Source of the DNA: Microbacterium sp. cf046
GTDB lineage: Bacteria; Actinomycetota; Actinomycetes; Actinomycetales; Microbacteriaceae
Direction of reading: 5' to 3'
Length of the DNA stretch: 64,000 nucleotides
Assembly (NCBI RefSeq): GCF_900114345.1
Contig: NZ_FOZJ01000003.1
Coordinates: 248,001-312,000, forward strand
In this document: positions 59,075 through 64,000 of the stretch, one piece after another
How positions within the stretch are numbered: the first letter of the stretch is position 1
Layout of the letters: every line of letters starts with the position of its first letter
The notes under the pieces: generated by a model
What the model was told of the DNA's origin: nothing
The model's database searches: none
Seen by the model: only the letters and a program-made list of their open reading frames with translations
Position numbers and translations under genes: made by a program

Positions 59075-60856
59075 GTGGCCAAGAAAGCGCTTTCCCGAAC
59101 CGGCGAGCTCATCGACGGCGCCCATCCGACGCGGTCGGTGCTGCGCTTGCTCGCGCGCCGCCCAGGGCGGATGTCGCTCGCGCTGTTCGCCTTCGCTATG
59201 AAGGAGATCCCGCTGTGGTTCCTCCCGGTCATCACCGCGGCGATCATCGACATCGTCGCCGACGGGGGAGAAGTGACGGCCGTGCTGTGGTGGCTCGCGC
59301 TCGCGGTCGTGCTCCTGCTGCAGAACTACCCGAACCACATCCTGTACACACGCAGCTTCATGACTGTCGTGCGCGACACCGGTGCCGACCTGCGCAACGC
59401 CCTTGCGGCCCGGCTGCAGAGCCTGTCGATCGGCTACCACACGCGGGTGAGCTCCTCGATCGTGCAGACCAAGGTCGTGCGCGACGTCGAGAACGTCGAG
59501 CTGATGCTTCAGCAGGTCACTCATCCGCTGCTGTCGGCGACCATGGTCATGATCGGCGCCCTGGCGATGACGGCGATCGCCGTTCCCGCGTTCCTGCCGG
59601 TCTATGCGCTCGCGGTGCCGATTGCGATCGGCATCCGGTACGGCATGCGCAACCGCTCGAAGGCCCGCAACGAGGACTTCCGCCGCGAGGTCGAGACGCT
59701 CTCGGCTCGCGTCGGTGAGATGGCCTCGCTCATTCCGGTGACGCGAGCCCACGGTCTCGAAGAGACCGCGGTCACCCGCGTCGGTCACGGGGCGGAAGGA
59801 GTGCGCCGCGCGGGGCTGCACCTCGACATGCTGAACGGCCACGTGGCATCGATCTCGTGGGTGGCCATGCAGCTGCTGGCCGTCGGATGCCTCGGCCTGG
59901 CGGCGATCTTCTCGCTGACCGGCATCCTTCCGATCACGCCCGGCGAGGTCGTGCTGCTGGCGACCTACTTCACGCTGCTGACCGGCGGTCTCACCCAGCT
60001 GCTCATGCTCATTCCAGTCGGGGCGCGCGGGCTCGAATCCGTCCGCTCGATCGCGGAGGTCATGCAGGAGCCCGACCTCGAGCTCAACGCGGGCAAGCGC
60101 GTCGTCGATCGCGTGAGCGGCGGCATCCGTCTCGCGCATGCCTCGCACCGCTATCCGGGCGCCGATGCCGACGCACTGCACGAGATCGACCTCGACATCA
60201 CCGCCGGCGAGACCGTCGCGCTGGTGGGCTCATCCGGCTCGGGCAAGTCGACCCTGCTGAACCTCGTGCTCGGGTTCGTACGGCCCACCGCCGGGCACAT
60301 CCTTCTCGACGGCGTCGACATGCAGCAGCTCGACATGCGCACCGCCCGCCGGTTCGTCTCGGTGGTGCCGCAGGAATCGGTGCTGTTCGAGGGCACGATC
60401 CGCGAGAACATCGCGTACGGGATGCCGCAGGCCGACGACGCCCGCATCATCCAGGCGCTGCGCGATGCGAACGCGCTCGATTTCGTGCAGGACCAGCCGC
60501 AGGGCTGGGACACCGTGGTGGGGGAGCGCGGGGCACGTCTGTCCGGCGGTCAGCGCCAGAGGCTTGCGATCGCCCGCGCGCTCGTCCGCGATCCGCGGAT
60601 CCTGCTGCTCGATGAGGCGACCTCCGCGCTCGACCCGGAATCGGAGGAGCTCGTGAAGGAGGCTCTCGGCCGCCTCATGCGCGGCCGCACGACCCTCGTC
60701 GTCGCGCACCGGCTCTCCACGATCCGCCAGGCCGACCGCATCGTCGTCCTCGAGCGCGGACGCATCGTGGAGCAGGGCAGCCATGACGCTCTGCTCGAAC
60801 GCGATGGACGGTATGCCCACCTCCACCTCACCCAGGCGGGTCTCGCCGGGCGATGA
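59075..60856 (+). CDS. ABC exporter-type half transporter (membrane-ATPase fusion)
   Basis: 593 residues from GTG 59075. Six N-terminal transmembrane helices (ABC_membrane) with SIGYHTRVSSSIVQTKVVRDVENVE, then an ATPase: Walker A LVGSSGSGKSTLL, Q-loop VVPQESVLFEGTIRENIAYG, signature ARLSGGQRQRLAIARAL, Walker B ILLLDEATSALD, switch His in VVAHRLST. Homodimeric exporter. It is odd at the head of a catabolic unit; it may export an inhibitory glycoside, or belong to a heterologous function. GTG follows TACCAT by 6 nt (leaderless type), and a LacI-type palindrome lies inside codons 3-7. Confidence 0.92.
   Translation: MAKKALSRTGELIDGAHPTRSVLRLLARRPGRMSLALFAFAMKEIPLWFLPVITAAIIDIVADGGEVTAVLWWLALAVVLLLQNYPNHILYTRSFMTVVRDTGADLRNALAARLQSLSIGYHTRVSSSIVQTKVVRDVENVELMLQQVTHPLLSATMVMIGALAMTAIAVPAFLPVYALAVPIAIGIRYGMRNRSKARNEDFRREVETLSARVGEMASLIPVTRAHGLEETAVTRVGHGAEGVRRAGLHLDMLNGHVASISWVAMQLLAVGCLGLAAIFSLTGILPITPGEVVLLATYFTLLTGGLTQLLMLIPVGARGLESVRSIAEVMQEPDLELNAGKRVVDRVSGGIRLAHASHRYPGADADALHEIDLDITAGETVALVGSSGSGKSTLLNLVLGFVRPTAGHILLDGVDMQQLDMRTARRFVSVVPQESVLFEGTIRENIAYGMPQADDARIIQALRDANALDFVQDQPQGWDTVVGERGARLSGGQRQRLAIARALVRDPRILLLDEATSALDPESEELVKEALGRLMRGRTTLVVAHRLSTIRQADRIVVLERGRIVEQGSHDALLERDGRYAHLHLTQAGLAGR
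59083..59094. promoter_or_regulatory. LacI-type operator inside the first codons of the exporter gene
   Basis: GAAAGCGCTTTC is a perfect 12-bp palindrome of the CcpA/LacI class, 8 nt downstream of the likely transcription and translation start at 59075. Binding here would act as a roadblock and, with 58961, could close a loop over the divergent promoters. Confidence 0.7.
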
Positions 60857-60879
60857 CTTTCGATCCTCAGGAGAATCAG

Positions 60880-61995
60880 ATGACGGATGCCGCACCTCGG
60901 CCGCTCAGAGCGGCGATCGTCGGAACCGGAGGCATTGCGCATGCGCATGCGCAGGCCATCGCTGATCTCGCGCCGCGCATCGAGCTCGCCGCGGTAGCCG
61001 ACGTCGACATCGAGCGAGCTCGTGCATTCGCCGACGGCTTTGCGCCGGCGGCCGCCGTCCACCCGAGCCTGAGCCTCCTGCTCGCTGCGGAGCAGATCGA
61101 TCTCGTGCACATCTGCACACCGCCGCAGACGCATGTGCCCCTGGCCATCGAGTCTCTACGCGCCGGAGTTCCCGTGCTCGTCGAGAAGCCCACCGCGCTC
61201 AGCCTCACCGAGATGGACAGACTCGTGGCGGTGTCGCGCGAGACCGGCGTGCCGGCTCTCACCGTCTTCCAGCATCGCTTCGGCCACGGCGCCCAGCGGC
61301 TCATCCGTCTGCTCCGCGACGGCGTTCTCGGCCGGTCCCTCGTCGCCACATGCGAGACGCTCTGGTACCGGCCCGCGGAGTATTTCGACGTGCCGTGGCG
61401 AGGGCGATGGGAGGTCGAAGGCGGCGGACCGACGATGGGTCACGGCATCCATCAGTTCGATCTGCTGCTCGCCGTGCTCGGCCCGTGGCGGCGCCTTTCG
61501 GCCTTCGCTGCGCGGCAGGCGCTGCCCACCGACACCGAAGACGTGTCGATGGCCGTCGTCGAGTTCGAGAGCGGCGCGCTGGCGACCGTCGTCAACTCGC
61601 TCGTCTCCCCGCGCGAATCGTCCCGCCTGCGCTTCGACTTCGAGCGCGCGACCGTCGAGGTCGAACACCTCTATGGCTACTCCGACGCCGACTGGGCCTT
61701 CACGCCGGCCAAGGGCCACGAGCACCTTTCCGCCGAGTGGGCGGCCGACGCATCCGACGAGGTGAGCAGTCACCGGCTGCAGATCTCAGCCATCATCGAC
61801 GCCCTCGCCGCGGGAACCGAACCCGCAGTCGGGGCCGAAGAAGCCCGCCGCACCCTCGAGTTCGCCGCCGCCACCTACGCGTCCGCCTTCCGCGGTGTGC
61901 CGGTGAGCGCCGGCGATATCGTCGACCCGGACCCGTTCCTGACGAGCATGGACGGCGGAGCCGTCCCCTGGCCGCCCCTCAAGGAGGTGCTATGA
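60880..61995 (+). CDS. Gfo/Idh/MocA-family oxidoreductase 3
   Basis: 371 residues from ATG 60880 (CAGGAG 6 nt upstream); an ATG at 60853 overlapping the exporter stop is in frame and possible. AAIVGTGGIAHAHAQAIAD, CTPPQTHVPLAIESLRAGVPVLVEKPTALS, QHRFGHGAQRLI and GGGPTMGHGIHQFDLLLAVLGPW show the full family order. Expected to oxidise or reduce a sugar derivative with NAD(P). Overlaps the DUF6807 gene by 4 nt (ATGA). Confidence 0.87.
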   Translation: MTDAAPRPLRAAIVGTGGIAHAHAQAIADLAPRIELAAVADVDIERARAFADGFAPAAAVHPSLSLLLAAEQIDLVHICTPPQTHVPLAIESLRAGVPVLVEKPTALSLTEMDRLVAVSRETGVPALTVFQHRFGHGAQRLIRLLRDGVLGRSLVATCETLWYRPAEYFDVPWRGRWEVEGGGPTMGHGIHQFDLLLAVLGPWRRLSAFAARQALPTDTEDVSMAVVEFESGALATVVNSLVSPRESSRLRFDFERATVEVEHLYGYSDADWAFTPAKGHEHLSAEWAADASDEVSSHRLQISAIIDALAAGTEPAVGAEEARRTLEFAAATYASAFRGVPVSAGDIVDPDPFLTSMDGGAVPWPPLKEVL

Positions 61996-62903
61996 CCCTT
62001 TCGATGAGCTCTGACGACCCCACCGCTTTCGCCGTGCACGACGACGACGTCGAACTGTTCCGCTACACCTACGTGCCCGACACCGTGCAGCTCGAATCGC
62101 CGAAGCCGTACCTGCATCCGATCCGCACGCGCTCGGGCCACCTCGTGAGCCTCTTCCGGCCACACGACCACGTGTGGCACAAGGGCATCGTGTGGTCGCT
62201 GCCTGTGGTCGGCGACGAGAACTTCTGGGGCGGACCGACCTACGTGCGCGACCAGGGGTACGTCCAGCTGCCCAACGACGGCGCGCAGGTCCACCTGCGG
62301 GTGGAGGCTTCCGGCGTCGACGCCCACGGTTCCGCGCGGTTCGTCCACGACCTCGAGTGGATCACCCAGGCGGGGGCGCGCCTGTTCACCGAGCGCCGCA
62401 CGATCGGCGCGCGCGTCCTCGACGGCGACAGCTGGGTGCTGACGTTCGAGACGGCGATGACGAACGTCTCGGCATCCGAGATCGCATTCGGCTCGCCGAC
62501 CACGAAGGGCCGCGAGAACGCAGGCTACGGCGGACTCTTCTGGAGGGGCCCGCGCTCGTTCACCGGCGGAACCCTTGTGACCACCGACGGCACCGGGACA
62601 GGCAGTGACGTCCGCGGCCAGCGGCACGAGTGGATGGGATTCGCGGGGCAGCACGACGAGGTAGACGCGTCGTCGCTCATCGTGATGGTCGACGATGCGC
62701 AGAACCCGCACCATCCGCCGCAGTGGTTCGCGCGCTCGGAGGAGTTCGCCGGCCTGAACCCCGCGCCGTTCTTCAGCGAAGAGCTCGTCGTGGCGGCGGG
62801 AGAGGTCGTGGTGTTCCGCTATGGCGTGGGGATCGCGGATGCCGACGCCGACGACGCCGGCGAGCTCGCGGATGCCGTGCGCGATGTTCTGAGGGCGCGG
62901 TGA
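61992..62903 (+). CDS. DUF6807 / PmoA-like protein
   Basis: 303 residues from ATG 61992 (AAGGAGG 4 nt upstream). SPKPYLHPIRTRSGHLVSLFRPHDHVWHKGIVWSL and FWGGPTYVRDQGY, then GRENAGYGGLFWRGPRSF and RHEWMGFAGQHDE, match the PmoA-like beta-sandwich family. It is regularly found beside Gfo/Idh enzymes in glycan-use clusters, with unknown function. His-rich YLHP...DHVWHKG could bind a metal or a sugar. TGATG overlap with the cupin gene. Confidence 0.82.
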   Translation: MTLSMSSDDPTAFAVHDDDVELFRYTYVPDTVQLESPKPYLHPIRTRSGHLVSLFRPHDHVWHKGIVWSLPVVGDENFWGGPTYVRDQGYVQLPNDGAQVHLRVEASGVDAHGSARFVHDLEWITQAGARLFTERRTIGARVLDGDSWVLTFETAMTNVSASEIAFGSPTTKGRENAGYGGLFWRGPRSFTGGTLVTTDGTGTGSDVRGQRHEWMGFAGQHDEVDASSLIVMVDDAQNPHHPPQWFARSEEFAGLNPAPFFSEELVVAAGEVVVFRYGVGIADADADDAGELADAVRDVLRAR

Positions 62904-63616
62904 TGACCACCCCGCTGTTTCCGGGCGGCGTCGCCGTGTCGGACCTCGCCGTGTACGACTGGGAGGCAGCCGACGGAATGTGCGGCGGGTCTCCGCACCT
63001 GCACACCGCGTCGAGCGAAGGATATGTCGTCGTCGCCGGATCGGGGTCGGTCCACACCCTGAGCGCGGACGGGGTCGCAGAGCACGCGCTCTCGCCGGGC
63101 GAGGTCGTGTGGTTCTCGCCGGGGACCGTGCACCGGCTCGTGAACGACGGCGGCCTGCGGCTGATCGTCGTGATGCAGAATTCCGGGCTGCCCGAAGCCG
63201 GCGATGCCGTGCTGACCTTTCCTGCACGTGTGCTCGATGATCCGGAGGCGTACGCCGCAGCGGCGGCTCTTCCGGCAGGCCCGGGACGAGAGACCGCGGT
63301 CAAGGCGCGCCGCGACCTCGCGATGGAGGGCTATCTCGAGCTTCGGGATGCCGTCGCCTCGGGCGGTCCGAGCGCGCTCGCCGCGCTGCACGCACGTGCC
63401 GCGCGCCTCGTGCAGCCGCGGGTCGCGGAGTGGCGCGCGACCTGGGATGCGACGGTGGCGGCCGAGGTCGAGCGCACCCGCCGCCAGCTGAATGCACTGA
63501 GCGAAGGCCTGCCCGGTGCGCTGAGCGCAGCTTCCGTCCACCGCGCTACGCCCGTCGGCGGTGACCCGGCGTTCGGCATGTGCGGGCGCCTGACCACCTG
63601 GCAGTGGCCGTGTTGA
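62903..63616 (+). CDS. cupin-domain protein
   Basis: 237 residues from ATG 62903. Cupin motif 1 GGSPHLHTASSEGYVVVAGSGSV (His, His, Glu ligands) and motif 2 LSPGEVVWFSPGTVHRLVNDGG (His). A helical C-terminal half (VKARRDLAMEGYLELRDAV; VAAEVERTRRQLNALSEG) is unusual and ends in MCGRLTTWQWPC. It could be a sugar isomerase-like or a regulatory sugar-binding protein of the same operon. Function not known. Confidence 0.8.
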   Translation: MTTPLFPGGVAVSDLAVYDWEAADGMCGGSPHLHTASSEGYVVVAGSGSVHTLSADGVAEHALSPGEVVWFSPGTVHRLVNDGGLRLIVVMQNSGLPEAGDAVLTFPARVLDDPEAYAAAAALPAGPGRETAVKARRDLAMEGYLELRDAVASGGPSALAALHARAARLVQPRVAEWRATWDATVAAEVERTRRQLNALSEGLPGALSAASVHRATPVGGDPAFGMCGRLTTWQWPC

Positions 63617-63632
63617 CCGGAGGGCGCGGAAC

Positions 63633-64000
63633 ATGAACGCGAAAGACATCGTCCCCGGCGAGGCCTTCATCGACGACCGGGGGCGCGTCGCGCAATTGCA
63701 CGGAATCGGACTGCAGCGCATCGGCGACCGCTGGTACGCGTGGGGCGAAGACAAGGCCGCAGGGGATCGCTTCACGGCGGTCTCGTGCTACTCATCGGAC
63801 GACCTCGCCACGTGGCGGTACGAGGGTGATTCTCTCGTCGCCGGCGCGGGTGAGCTGGCGACCGATCGCATCGTCGAACGCCCGAAGGTTCTGCAGCATC
63901 CCGACGGGCGCTGGGTCATGCTCGTCCACCTCGATACGGCCGACTACACCACCGCACGAGTCGGCTACGCCATCGCAGACGATCCGGTCGGACCGTACGA
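63633..64000 (+). CDS. glycoside hydrolase family 43 (exo-beta-1,3-galactanase-like), N-terminal part
   Basis: An open frame from ATG 63633 (GGAGG 9 nt upstream) to the window edge, 122 codons. IDDRGRVAQLHGIGLQRIGDRWYAWGEDKA, SCYSSDDLATWRYEGDSL, ERPKVLQHPDGRWVMLVHLD and VGYAIADDPVGPY follow the GH43 five-bladed propeller pattern. The opening is like GH43 subfamily 24 exo-beta-1,3-galactanases. No signal peptide. In this operon it points to arabinogalactan side-chain or backbone degradation. The catalytic Glu lies beyond the edge. Confidence 0.8.
   Translation, partial: MNAKDIVPGEAFIDDRGRVAQLHGIGLQRIGDRWYAWGEDKAAGDRFTAVSCYSSDDLATWRYEGDSLVAGAGELATDRIVERPKVLQHPDGRWVMLVHLDTADYTTARVGYAIADDPVGPY

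Noticed and set aside
58943-60181. 5' part of an 857-codon minus-strand open frame opposite the ABC exporter
   Set aside because: Low-complexity antisense translation; the real Gfo/Idh gene starts at 58942 with a normal Rossmann N-terminus.

Overview
The window is high-GC actinobacterial DNA. Base and codon style (constant GCATCC/GGATGCC for Ala-Ser and Asp-Ala, many GTG starts, four-base GTGA/ATGA gene overlaps, leaderless-type start regions) suggests a Microbacteriaceae member, most like Microbacterium. This is a judgement from style and gene content; no rRNA or housekeeping marker is present. I saw no tRNA, rRNA, CRISPR array, phage or transposase gene.

Layout. (1) 1-3672: start of a sugar-binding lipoprotein, a GH63-type glycosidase and two tandem LacI regulators, with LacI-type operators around a strong promoter. 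(2) 3700-12900: mostly single genes (small membrane proteins, RibD-like reductase, GNAT, YihY, FAD oxidoreductase, methyltransferases, a MerB homologue) plus a truncated GNAT remnant. (3) 12968-22399: a tightly overlapped set that reads as a D-apionate to D-erythrose-4-phosphate pathway (apnL, SDR, apnO, oiaC, lerI, derI, lerK), divergent from a GntR regulator and an alditol oxidase. (4) 22400-23890: a region with imperfect palindromic repeats bracketing an AbiEi/DUF559-like gene, and a 4 x 19-bp tandem repeat. (5) 23880-34236: MarR/MFS pair, a lipase-like hydrolase, and a ribose-type ABC importer with a TIM-barrel isomerase, a Gfo/Idh dehydrogenase and a ROK repressor. (6) 34273-38681: lipoate ligase with swapped domain order, an orphan DNA methyltransferase, and MarR plus FAD monooxygenase. 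(7) 38697-44531: TetR, carboxylesterase, GPH-type sugar transporter and GH3 beta-glucosidase. (8) 46924-64000: galactose (galK, galT, LacI) and a seven-gene, fully overlapped operon (Gfo/Idh, NAD-epimerase/dehydrogenase, kdgD, enolase-superfamily dehydratase, 2,5-dioxovalerate dehydrogenase, GH35, serine hydrolase), divergent from an ABC exporter, a second Gfo/Idh, a DUF6807 protein, a cupin and the start of a GH43 enzyme.

How it works together. The window is mainly a plant-carbohydrate catabolic region. Apiose (pectin RG-II, apiogalacturonan and plant glycosides), galactose and hexuronic acid (arabinogalactan proteins or pectin side chains), and beta-glucosides would enter through separate modules. 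Each module has its own local repressor and recognisable palindromic operators. The GH35 + GH43 + galKT + uronate-to-2-oxoglutarate combination fits use of type II arabinogalactan. The apionate module ends in erythrose-4-phosphate, which feeds the pentose phosphate pathway. Substrate assignments come from family knowledge and context and are marked as such.
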